Below are positions 34,818 through 43,927 of a stretch of 64,000 bases of DNA, one piece after another; the first letter of the stretch is position 1; the number at the start of each line of letters is the position of its first letter. Made by a program: the position numbers and the translations under genes. The notes below the pieces were generated by a model, which was given only the letters and a program-made list of their open reading frames with translations, made no database searches and was not told the origin of the DNA. Source of the stretch: Janthinobacterium sp. 67 (lineage in GTDB: Bacteria > Pseudomonadota > Gammaproteobacteria > Burkholderiales > Burkholderiaceae_D); contig NZ_PGES01000001.1 in the NCBI RefSeq assembly GCF_002797895.1, forward strand, positions 4,526,001 through 4,590,000, given 5' to 3'.

Positions 34818-36148
34818 CTAATTTCTGTCCAGCAAAGGCAGAATCAAGGTCACCGCCAGGCCGCCGCCCTCGCGGTTGGCCAGGGTGATGCGCCCGCCAT
34901 GGGCTTCGGCGATTTCGCGCGCCAGGGCCAGGCCCAGCCCCGTGCCGCTGCGTTTGGTGGAGTAAAACGGCACCAGTGCGTTTTCCAGCACGGCGCTGCT
35001 CATGCCCGGACCGCGGTCGCGCACTTCGATGCGCAGCTGGCCATGCGCCTGGCTGACGTGCAGGCCGATATGCTCTTCCCTCGAGCCTGATTCCAGCGCA
35101 TTCTTGAGCAGGTTCAGCAGTGCTTGCTGCATTTGCGCCGCATCGAACAAGGCCGCCTGCGCGGGTGGCGGGCCGTCGAGCGTGAAGGCCGCCTGCGAGG
35201 CGAGGCTGTCGAGGAAGGGGGGCCATTCGCATGGCGCCAGGCGCGGCGCGGGCAGCTTGGCAAAGCGCGCATAGCCGAGGATGAAGCTTTCCAGGTGGCG
35301 CGTGCGCTCCTCGATGGTGGCGAGGATTTGCGGCAGGCGTTCCGTCTGGCCGCGGCGCACCAGCTCGGCGCCGGAGTGTGCCAGCGAGGCCAGTGGCGCC
35401 AGCGAGTTGTTGAGTTCATGGCTGATGACGCGGATGACTTTTTTCCAGGTCTGCACTTCCTGGCGCCGCAGTTCCAGGGTCAGCTGGCGCAACAGCAGCA
35501 GTTCGTGCTTGCGTCCGTTCAGGCTGAAGCTGCGCCGCGCCAGGTGATAGACCTCTTCCTGTTCCCCTTCGCCGCTGGTAAACAGGCCGTCGTTGCGGCG
35601 CGCCAGCGCTTCGGCCAGTGCCGGCGCCGCCTCGCGCACGATGTCGGCCAGGTGGCGTCCTTCGAGTCGGCGGCCGTGATGCAGCAGCTGGCGCGCGGCC
35701 AGGTTGGCATAGACGATGGCGCTGCCCTCGGCCACCAGCAGCATGGCCACCGGCGTGTTCTGCACCATGGTGTCGAGCAGCAGTTCGCGCTGCACCAGGT
35801 CCAGGCGCTGCTTGCGCAGCACGTCGCCCAGCGCATTGTGGGCCGCCACCAGGTCGGCCAGTTCATCGTTCTGCGGCCAGCGCAAGCTGAAGCCGAAGTC
35901 GCCGTCCTGGTAGCTGGCGACCGTGCCGCTCAAGGCGCGAAACAGCGACAGCATCGATTGCAGTTGCGCGCGGATGGTAATGACGGCCACCGGCAGCACG
36001 CACAGCAGGGTGCCCGCCAGTACCAGCAGCGGCTGGCCTGGCAAAAAATGCGCGAGCAGCAGGGCGATGACGATGCCCAGCACGAGCAAGGTGACGATCA
36101 GCGCCGTCCAGCGCGTGAGCAGGGAGAGGCGCATGGGACGCAATGCCA

Positions 36149-36149
<1 letters not shown>
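34818..36149 (-). CDS. Sensor histidine kinase of the exporter operon (NtrY-like)
   Basis: Encodes 443 residues. Two membrane helices lie at about 12-34 and 40-58 with almost no periplasmic loop, so the signal is probably sensed in or at the membrane. A HAMP-like stretch and a PAS domain follow (about 122-215). The H-box is VISHELNNSL (His244), then the N box (NLLKNALESG), G1 (RDRGPGMSS) and G2 (GTGLGLALAREIAEAHGG). The ATG overlaps the response-regulator stop (TGATG, 36147-36151), so the pair is translationally coupled. It is the last gene of the six-gene minus-strand operon. A longer open frame reaching 37037 is a shadow of the response-regulator gene. Confidence 0.88.
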
Positions 36150-37501
<1,352 letters not shown>

Positions 37502-37529
37502 GCGCGCAGCATATCACTGAGGTGCCGGC

Positions 37530-38768
37530 TCAGGTACTGCGGGTGGCAGTGGCCGGCGAAATGCTGGCCGCGCGCCAGGCCGGGCCGTACACCGCGCCCA
37601 CGCCCAGCAGCCAGAATACGAGCGCGCCAGCCAGCAGATAGACGGGTGGCAGGCGCGCCATTTCCAGCTGGCTTACCAGCAGCTGGTTCAAGCCCAGGGC
37701 CAGCAGCACGCCGCACGCCACGCCAACGCTGGTGATCATGAAATTCTCCGTCAAAAAATAGCGCAGGATGTCGATGCGGCGGGCGCCCAGTGCGCGCCGC
37801 ACGCCGATCTGCTTCCTGCGTTGCGCCACCCACAGGCTGGCGATGCCGACGATGCCGCTGGCCGTCACCAGCAGCAGCAGGGTCGACACGGCGATCAGCA
37901 TCCATGACAGGCCCTGATCGGCCCGGTAGCGCGCCTTGCGATGCTGTTCCAGGGTGTCGGTGGTGACCAGCAGCCGGTCCGTGCTGGCAGTGCGGATGGC
38001 CTGTTGCGCCTCCTGCATCAGACGGTCACGCTGGCCCGGTTCGGCTCGCACGGCGTATATCAGCAGGCCGCGCCCGCCCGTCAGGCGCGCCGGCAGCAGC
38101 GACGAATACTCGCCGCGCGGCTTGGTCTGCGCGCTCTGGGTCTGCAGCCGCTCGACGATGCCCACCACGCGCAGTTCCGGGTCGTCCGAGCCGGTGCCCT
38201 GGTACAAGGTCTTGCCGACAAAGCTGGTCTCGCCGGGCCAGATTTTCTGCGCCGCCGCCCGTGTCAGTATCAGAACCTTGGGCGAGCTCTCGTCGACGTC
38301 TTCGTTGATTTCGGGCGCTTCGTCGGACCGGAAATCGCGTCCTTCGACCAATTGCAAGCCATACGTTTTGATCAGCGAATCGGGACTGACATAGGTGGAT
38401 ACTTCGGCGCTGGCCGCAGCCTGGTCGCGCTTGGCGGACATGCTGGTGAAGTGGCCAGAGCGCGACAGCACCGCCTGTGACGTTTGCGCCACCGACATCA
38501 CGCCTGGCAGCGCGCGCAGCAGTGCCGCCTGGCGCTTCTGCTCGGCCAGCTGGCGCTCATGGCTGCCTCGGTTGAGGTTCTGGATATTGACGTAAAAAAC
38601 GTCGTTTTCAGCGGCCACGCCGCTGGGACGCGCGGCGACGGCCTGGCGCACGTTGACGATATGCAGGGCGTTGGCCAGGATGGCCAGGCTGATCGCGACC
38701 TGCACGGCCACCAGGACGGCGCCGGTTTTGCTGCGCATCAGCGCCGACAGGATGGGACGGATTTCCAT
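37530..38768 (-). CDS. ABC transporter permease (MacB/FtsX type), second copy
   Basis: Encodes 412 residues. TM1 is near the N-terminus (about 13-35), a large periplasmic MacB-PCD-like domain spans about 40-270, and three membrane helices close the protein; the segment after the first of these contains the conserved RRKQIGVRRALGA FtsX motif. The start at 38768 follows GAGGTCC at good spacing; an ATG 12 bases upstream is possible. It pairs with the neighbouring permease to form a heterodimeric exporter. The two permeases share architecture but little sequence, so the duplication is old. Confidence 0.88.
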   Translation of the reverse strand: MEIRPILSALMRSKTGAVLVAVQVAISLAILANALHIVNVRQAVAARPSGVAAENDVFYVNIQNLNRGSHERQLAEQKRQAALLRALPGVMSVAQTSQAVLSRSGHFTSMSAKRDQAAASAEVSTYVSPDSLIKTYGLQLVEGRDFRSDEAPEINEDVDESSPKVLILTRAAAQKIWPGETSFVGKTLYQGTGSDDPELRVVGIVERLQTQSAQTKPRGEYSSLLPARLTGGRGLLIYAVRAEPGQRDRLMQEAQQAIRTASTDRLLVTTDTLEQHRKARYRADQGLSWMLIAVSTLLLLVTASGIVGIASLWVAQRRKQIGVRRALGARRIDILRYFLTENFMITSVGVACGVLLALGLNQLLVSQLEMARLPPVYLLAGALVFWLLGVGAVYGPAWRAASISPATATRST

Positions 38769-38796
38769 GCTGGACCTCATGTTGGGTAAAGGATGT

Positions 38797-40119
38797 TCAT
38801 TGGGACTTGAGCTGGATGGCCGGCGTCACCTGGCAGGCGCGCCAGGTCGGCAGCAAGCCTGCCAGCAGGGCCGCCAGCACCGACATGGCAAACGTCAGCA
38901 GCAGCATCGGTACGTCCATGTGCGCGACGGTGCCCAGATCTTCCGACTGCTTGCTGACCACGGCCAGCGCGCCGAACGCCAGCAGCAGGCCCAGCACGCC
39001 GCCAGCGAGGCCGATGACGCCCGTCTCGATCAGGAACTGGCGGAAGATGTCGCGCCGCGTGGCGCCCAGCGCACGGCGGATGCCCACCTCGCTGGCGCGC
39101 ACGGAAAACTTCGCCAGCAGCAGGCCGATGGTGTTGACCAGGCATAGCAGCAGGAAACCGAAGGCCAGCCAGGCCGCCAGCTTGTTGTCGTTGTCGACTA
39201 CCTGCAAAAAGCTCATCCATTCGTTCAGGTCGTACAGGCGGTTCGGCGCGTTGCGCTTCATGCGCCCCAGCTTGCGCTGCTCGCCCGCATAGGCGTCCAG
39301 GTACTGCTGCAACTGGCCGCGTTCGCCGCTGCTGGCCATTTCGAACCAGAACTGCAGCCAGGTGCAGCCCGAGGCGAGCCTGCCCTGGTAGCCGGGTGCG
39401 TTATTGTCGCCGTTGCAGCTCATGCCGCCGTCGTGCTCGGTTTCGTGGCGGATCGCGCTGGCAAATGGAATGAAGAATTCGTCCTCCGGACCGAACGCCC
39501 CCTTGCTGCCGATAATGTGATGGGCGCGCGGCACCACGTCCCAGGTCGCCAGCACGCCCGTCACCATGTAGGGCCGGCCCAGCACCGTGACGCGCTGGCC
39601 GACCGGGTTGTTCGTGCCCACCAGTTTTTCAGCCAGCGCGCGGCTGAGCACGATCACGTCCGCGCCGCTGGCGTCATCGGCTTCGCTCCATGGCTGGCCG
39701 TACAGAAAGGGGGCTTCGAACATGCTGAAAAAGTCGCGCGTGGGCGCCATGCCCTGGGCCTGGAAGGAACCGATATCCTTGCGCGCCGGTTCGACTGGCC
39801 CTGCCACGCCATACATGACGGTGCGGCGCACGCCCACCTTGCTGGCCATGAAATTGCGCGCATCGATGTAGCTCATCTGGCTTTGCGCGAAGCCGGGCTT
39901 TTCGCCGGGGACATAGCCCTTGACGGGCAGGATGTCGATCATCGGCACGAACAGGCGGTCGCTCTTGTGCGGCAGCGGATCGCCCGACATGGCGTGCAGG
40001 ATGGTGACGGTGGACACGCTGGCGGCCACGCCGACGGCCAGGGTCAGTACCATCAGCGCCGTCAGGGCGCGGTTGCGGCGCAGGCTGCGCAGACCCAAGG
40101 TGAAATAGTAGCGGAACAT
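38797..40119 (-). CDS. ABC transporter permease (MacB/FtsX type), first copy
   Basis: Encodes 440 residues. TM1 is at about 19-41 (ALTALMVLTLAVGVAASVS), followed by an extended periplasmic domain (about 45-310) with a Cys-containing insert (GGMSCNGDNN...SGCTW). Three C-terminal helices carry the VRASEVGIRRALGATRRD motif after the first. This family moves substrates across the periplasm rather than the inner membrane by mechanotransmission, working with a HlyD-like adaptor. It follows the ATPase gene by 9 bases. Confidence 0.9.
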   Translation of the reverse strand: MFRYYFTLGLRSLRRNRALTALMVLTLAVGVAASVSTVTILHAMSGDPLPHKSDRLFVPMIDILPVKGYVPGEKPGFAQSQMSYIDARNFMASKVGVRRTVMYGVAGPVEPARKDIGSFQAQGMAPTRDFFSMFEAPFLYGQPWSEADDASGADVIVLSRALAEKLVGTNNPVGQRVTVLGRPYMVTGVLATWDVVPRAHHIIGSKGAFGPEDEFFIPFASAIRHETEHDGGMSCNGDNNAPGYQGRLASGCTWLQFWFEMASSGERGQLQQYLDAYAGEQRKLGRMKRNAPNRLYDLNEWMSFLQVVDNDNKLAAWLAFGFLLLCLVNTIGLLLAKFSVRASEVGIRRALGATRRDIFRQFLIETGVIGLAGGVLGLLLAFGALAVVSKQSEDLGTVAHMDVPMLLLTFAMSVLAALLAGLLPTWRACQVTPAIQLKSQ

Positions 40120-40128
40120 GTGCTCTCC

Positions 40129-40845
40129 TTACGCTGTCGCGGCGTGCTGCGGCCTGGCCGACAGCGAGGCGCGGTGCTGCACCAGGTCCGACACCTGGCC
40201 GTCGATGATGTGCACATTGCGCTGGCTGCGCAGCGCCAGTTCCGGATCGTGCGTGACCATCAGGATGGTGGTGCCTTGCGCATTGATTTCTTCCAGCAGT
40301 TCCATCACGCCGCGCGCCATCTGCGTATCGAGGTTGCCCGTCGGTTCATCGGCCAGCAGCAGCTTGGGCGAGCCGGCCAGCGCGCGCGCGATCGCCACGC
40401 GCTGCTGCTGGCCACCCGACAATTCGGCCGGATAATGCTTCATGCGCGATGCCAGGCCGACCTTGGCCAGCGCTTCCTCGATGCGCTCCTTGCGCTCGGC
40501 GCGGTTGAAGCCCCGGTAGCGCAGCGGCACGTCGACGTTGTCGAACAGCGACAGGTCGGGAATCAGATTAAAACCCTGAAAGATGAAGCCCAGTTTTTCA
40601 TTGCGCAGGCGCGAGCGGGCATTGTCGTCCATGCCCCTGACGTTGACGCCGTCGAGGATGTATTCGCCATCCGTGAATTCCTCGAGCAGGCCGGCGATGT
40701 TCAGGAAGCTCGTCTTGCCCGAGCCGGACGGCCCCGTGACGGTGACGAATTCACCTTGTTGCACGTGGATGTCGAAGCCGCGCAGCGCGTGGGTTTCGAT
40801 CATGTGGGTACGGTAGACTTTGCTCAGGTTTTGCATGCGCAGCAT
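40129..40845 (-). CDS. ABC transporter ATP-binding protein (LolD/MacB type)
   Basis: Encodes 238 residues. Walker A is GPSGSGKT at 38-45. The Q-loop FIFQGFNLIPDLS, ABC signature LSGGQQQR, Walker B LLLADEPTGNLD and the H-loop VTHD are all intact, so the ATPase should be active. The sequence type is that of LolD/MacB/FtsE-like ATPases that drive FtsX-fold permeases. It lies between the adaptor gene (34 bases upstream) and the first permease. Confidence 0.95.
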   Translation of the reverse strand: MLRMQNLSKVYRTHMIETHALRGFDIHVQQGEFVTVTGPSGSGKTSFLNIAGLLEEFTDGEYILDGVNVRGMDDNARSRLRNEKLGFIFQGFNLIPDLSLFDNVDVPLRYRGFNRAERKERIEEALAKVGLASRMKHYPAELSGGQQQRVAIARALAGSPKLLLADEPTGNLDTQMARGVMELLEEINAQGTTILMVTHDPELALRSQRNVHIIDGQVSDLVQHRASLSARPQHAATA

Positions 40846-40879
40846 GGAGGGCCTCTCAGGATATAAGTTGAATGATGTG

Positions 40880-42145
40880 TCAGTTGAGCGAGACGCGGGC
40901 GGCGTTCTCGAAGTTTTCCGTGCCGGCGACGACCACCTTGTCGCCCAGCTTCAGGCCGTCGAGGATTTCCACGGCCGACACGCTGGTCGCGCCCAGCTTG
41001 ATCGGCGTGCGCATCGCCACGCCATCGCGCACGACGTAGGCGAAACGGCCGCCTTCGGCCTCGACGAAGGAGCCGCGCGCCAGCATCAGCACATTCGGTT
41101 TTTCATCGATCAGCAGGCGTGCCGCCACGCGCTGGTTCTGGCGCAGGCCGGCCGGCTGCGCGCCATCGAAACGCACGCGCGCCAGCACCTGGTTTTTCAC
41201 CACTTCCGGCGACAGCGCCGACAATTTTCCGGTTGCCTTGACGGCGCCCGTTTCGATCTCGGCGCGCATGCCCAGGCCCATGTCGGCCACGTACGTTTCC
41301 GGCACCTCGAGCTCGACTTCCAGCTGCGACAGGTCGACCAGGGTCATCAGGGCCGTATTGGCTTGCACCACGCTGCGGTTGGCCACCGACAGGGTGCCGA
41401 TGAAGCCGCTGACGGGCGCGCGCACGGTCAGCTCGTCGACCCGGCGCTGGGCATTGTCGCGGACGAGGCGCTGGCGTTCCAGTTCGCTGACCTTGGTCTT
41501 GAGCGCCAGGGTCACGTCTTCGCTTTCCAGGCCCGCCGCCTGGGAGGCGTGCTTGCTGCGGATATCGGCCGAATTCAAGGCATCCTTGGCCTTCTGGTAA
41601 TCGATCTTGGCGATGATGCCCACCTGCGCCACGCTTTCATAGCGCTCCAGGGTGCGCTGCGCGGACAGGCGCTCGATCTCGGCCGTATCGGCTTCGCGCC
41701 GCGCCAGCAGTTTCTGCTTCTTGGCCAGGATCTGCTGGCGCGCCACTTCCGCCTCCAGCTGCTGCACGCTCGATTGTTCGCGCTTGAGCGCGTCGGACAG
41801 GTCCGGCGACTCCAGCACGGCCAGGATGTCGCCCTTTTTCACCGTGTCGCCCGCCTTCGCTTTCAGCGTGACGGTGGCCACGGTGGTCGAATATAGGGTG
41901 GGGCTGATGGCGGCAACGATGCGGCCAGTGACGGCCGCGTCGCGTATCAGGGTGCCGCGCGTGACCTCGGCGATGCGCAGGCGGCTGCCGTTGACGGAAT
42001 GTTCGCTGTTGCGCCAGCCGGCAACGACAGCGATGGCGCCGCCAATGATGACGACGGCGCCAGCGAGCAGCAGGGCACGTCGCTTGTGGCGCTGGCCCGG
42101 TGGGGCGGACAGTACGGCGTCTTGGGAAGAGGTATCGCGGATCAT
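40880..42145 (-). CDS. HlyD/MacA-type periplasmic adaptor protein
   Basis: Encodes 421 residues. A cytoplasmic N-terminus is followed by one membrane helix (about 24-44). A lipoyl/barrel-sandwich hybrid domain is split around a long coiled-coil hairpin (about 115-220, rich in Gln/Glu/Ala/Arg) that would contact an outer-membrane TolC-like channel. Beta-barrel and membrane-proximal domains follow. The start at 42145 is 21 bases after the predicted sigma-54 transcription start, and the frame upstream of it is unsupported. No TolC gene is in the operon, so the exporter would use one encoded elsewhere. Confidence 0.9.
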   Translation of the reverse strand: MIRDTSSQDAVLSAPPGQRHKRRALLLAGAVVIIGGAIAVVAGWRNSEHSVNGSRLRIAEVTRGTLIRDAAVTGRIVAAISPTLYSTTVATVTLKAKAGDTVKKGDILAVLESPDLSDALKREQSSVQQLEAEVARQQILAKKQKLLARREADTAEIERLSAQRTLERYESVAQVGIIAKIDYQKAKDALNSADIRSKHASQAAGLESEDVTLALKTKVSELERQRLVRDNAQRRVDELTVRAPVSGFIGTLSVANRSVVQANTALMTLVDLSQLEVELEVPETYVADMGLGMRAEIETGAVKATGKLSALSPEVVKNQVLARVRFDGAQPAGLRQNQRVAARLLIDEKPNVLMLARGSFVEAEGGRFAYVVRDGVAMRTPIKLGATSVSAVEILDGLKLGDKVVVAGTENFENAARVSLN

Positions 42146-42176
42146 GGTCAGGTCTCGTGAAGGATGCTTTTTCCAA

Positions 42177-42192
42177 TGCACGATCCATGCCA
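42177..42192 (-). promoter_or_regulatory. Sigma-54 (-24/-12) promoter of the exporter operon
   Basis: Minus-strand TGGCATGGATCGTGCA has GG and GC exactly 12 bases apart, matching TGGCACGN4TTGCA at all but two consensus positions. The predicted start of transcription is near 42166, giving a 21-base leader before the adaptor ATG. The operon encodes its own sigma-54 activator, which strengthens the call. Confidence 0.75.
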
Positions 42193-42231
42193 GTGATTAA
42201 GTCATTGATTTGAATGGAGAAAAATTCTGAC

Positions 42232-42271
42232 GTCCGGCTGTCCGCCGTGTCCGCGCCGTCCAGCGTGTCCG
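42232..42271. repeat. Phased GTCC repeat array upstream of the sigma-54 promoter
   Basis: GTCC occurs at 42232, 42240, 42249, 42258 and 42267, a period of 8-9-9-9 bases; four of the five copies are GTCCG. The array lies about 65-105 bases upstream of the predicted sigma-54 start, where enhancer sites for NtrC-type activators are normally found. A binding role is inference. Confidence 0.45.
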
Positions 42272-42352
42272 GCGGCACAGCATGCACTTGATAAATTGGC
42301 AATCGCCTGCATCTGCTGTGGCGTTCCCTTCATTGACTCCTCCACAGGCGCC

Positions 42353-43918
42353 ATGCATCCGTTCATCCAGCAACTTTTCCCTGCCCGCGCCTTTGCTCCG
42401 GCACTCGATTATCCTTTCGCCCGCAGCGACGTGGCGATGCTGCAGCGGCTGACGGGCGAGGCGCCATCGCTCGATGGCCAGACCTGGGACGAGCTGCTGC
42501 TCGACCAGTATGCGGCGCAGCTGGCGCGCGAGACCAGCATCGTCGGCCAGCAGGAGCTGCACCGGCGCCTGAGCGGTGGCCAGGCCGATCCGGCCTCCAT
42601 TGCGCGCGTCCAGCAGTTGCTGGATGACCCGGCCCAGGCGGCCGGCCTGCAGCGTGCCTGCCTGCCCTTGCGCCAGGCCGATACGGAAGTGAGCGAGACC
42701 CTGTTCGGCGCGGCGCTGCCGCCGGCACCATGGTGGCGCGCCTGGCTATGGCTGGTGCCGCTGGCCTTGGTGCTGGCCATCGCCGCCACTTGGCTGGTGG
42801 GCTGGCCAGCGCTGTTTGGCGTGCTGGCCGCCTGTGCCGCACTGATGGCTGTGCAGGTGCGTTTTTACGAAAGTGCGAAGGCGTGGGAGCGCACGCTCGA
42901 CACCTTGCGCTATCTGCTGAAAACCCGTACCGCGCTGGCGCGGCTCGATGTGCCGGCAGTCTTGCCATTGGCTGCCGGCAGCGCGCAGGCGCCCAGGCTG
43001 ACGCGCGCCATCGAACGCTCGCTGCTGCATTACGTGCCCTTCCTCGATACGGTACTGGTCGAATATGGCGACTGGCTCCTGCTGAAAAACGTTCAGCGTT
43101 ATTTCCGCACGCGCCAACTGGTGCGGCAGCAGTTGCCCTTCCTGCGCGACAGTTTTACCCAGGTAGCGCAACTGGAGGCGGACCTGGCGCTGGCGCGGCA
43201 CCTGCGTGCGGTGCCCGTGTTTTGCTGGGCGGGCGCCGCGTCGCCACGTGCGCTGGCCTTGCAGGGCATGCGGCATCCCTTGCTGGAAAACGCCGCGCCG
43301 CTGTCGTTCGGCGTGCGGGGCAAGGGCGGTTTCATCTCCGGCCAGAACGGTATCGGCAAGAGCACCTTGCTGCGATGTATAGGCTTGAACCTGGTCTGCG
43401 CGCGTGCCTTCGGCTTTTGTTATGCGCATGGCGCCGATGTGCCTCGCCTGGCCGTATATGCGAGCATGCAGAATGAAGATTCGCTCGATGGCGGCGAAAG
43501 TTTATATATTGCCGAACTGCGGCGCGCGCGTGAATTGCTGGCGCTGGCCGAGGAGGGCGCGCCGGCCCTGTTCCTGATCGACGAAATCTTCCGTGGCACG
43601 AATCACCTCGAATCGGTGGCGGCGGCGGCCGCCGTGCTGCACAGCCTGGCCGCGCAGCACCTGGTGATCGTTTCCTCGCACAACCTGGTGCTGGGGCCGC
43701 TGCTGGAAGACTGCCTGGCGCCGTGGTGCGTGCGCCGCGATGAGGCGGGCGTGCTATTGCTGGCGCCCGGCGTGCTGCAGGCAACGAATGGCATCGCCCT
43801 GCTGGCGCAGCGCGGTTTTGACGCCGGTATCGCGGACAAGGCGGGACGCGTCTTCGACTGGCTCAGCACGCACATGGCGCAGCCGGCCGATTGCACGGGA
43901 GTGCTGGAACGGGCGTGA
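42353..43918 (+). CDS. Membrane-anchored MutS-like ATPase
   Basis: Encodes 521 residues. The N-terminal helical region is followed by two adjacent membrane helices (about 129-148 and 150-169), a helical core, and a C-terminal ABC-type ATPase of the MutS family. The ATPase has Walker A GQNGIGKS at 330-337, a loop with N-E-D-S, Walker B ALFLIDE and the MutS-like D-E-I-F-R-G-T-N (410-417). The mismatch-recognition and connector domains of true MutS are missing, so annotation as DNA mismatch repair would be misleading. The start at 42353 has AGG five bases upstream; earlier in-frame ATGs add unrelated residues. It is divergent from the exporter operon and convergent with the phosphoethanolamine transferase gene. 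Confidence 0.8.
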   Translation: MHPFIQQLFPARAFAPALDYPFARSDVAMLQRLTGEAPSLDGQTWDELLLDQYAAQLARETSIVGQQELHRRLSGGQADPASIARVQQLLDDPAQAAGLQRACLPLRQADTEVSETLFGAALPPAPWWRAWLWLVPLALVLAIAATWLVGWPALFGVLAACAALMAVQVRFYESAKAWERTLDTLRYLLKTRTALARLDVPAVLPLAAGSAQAPRLTRAIERSLLHYVPFLDTVLVEYGDWLLLKNVQRYFRTRQLVRQQLPFLRDSFTQVAQLEADLALARHLRAVPVFCWAGAASPRALALQGMRHPLLENAAPLSFGVRGKGGFISGQNGIGKSTLLRCIGLNLVCARAFGFCYAHGADVPRLAVYASMQNEDSLDGGESLYIAELRRARELLALAEEGAPALFLIDEIFRGTNHLESVAAAAAVLHSLAAQHLVIVSSHNLVLGPLLEDCLAPWCVRRDEAGVLLLAPGVLQATNGIALLAQRGFDAGIADKAGRVFDWLSTHMAQPADCTGVLERA

Positions 43919-43927
43919 TGAGCGCTC

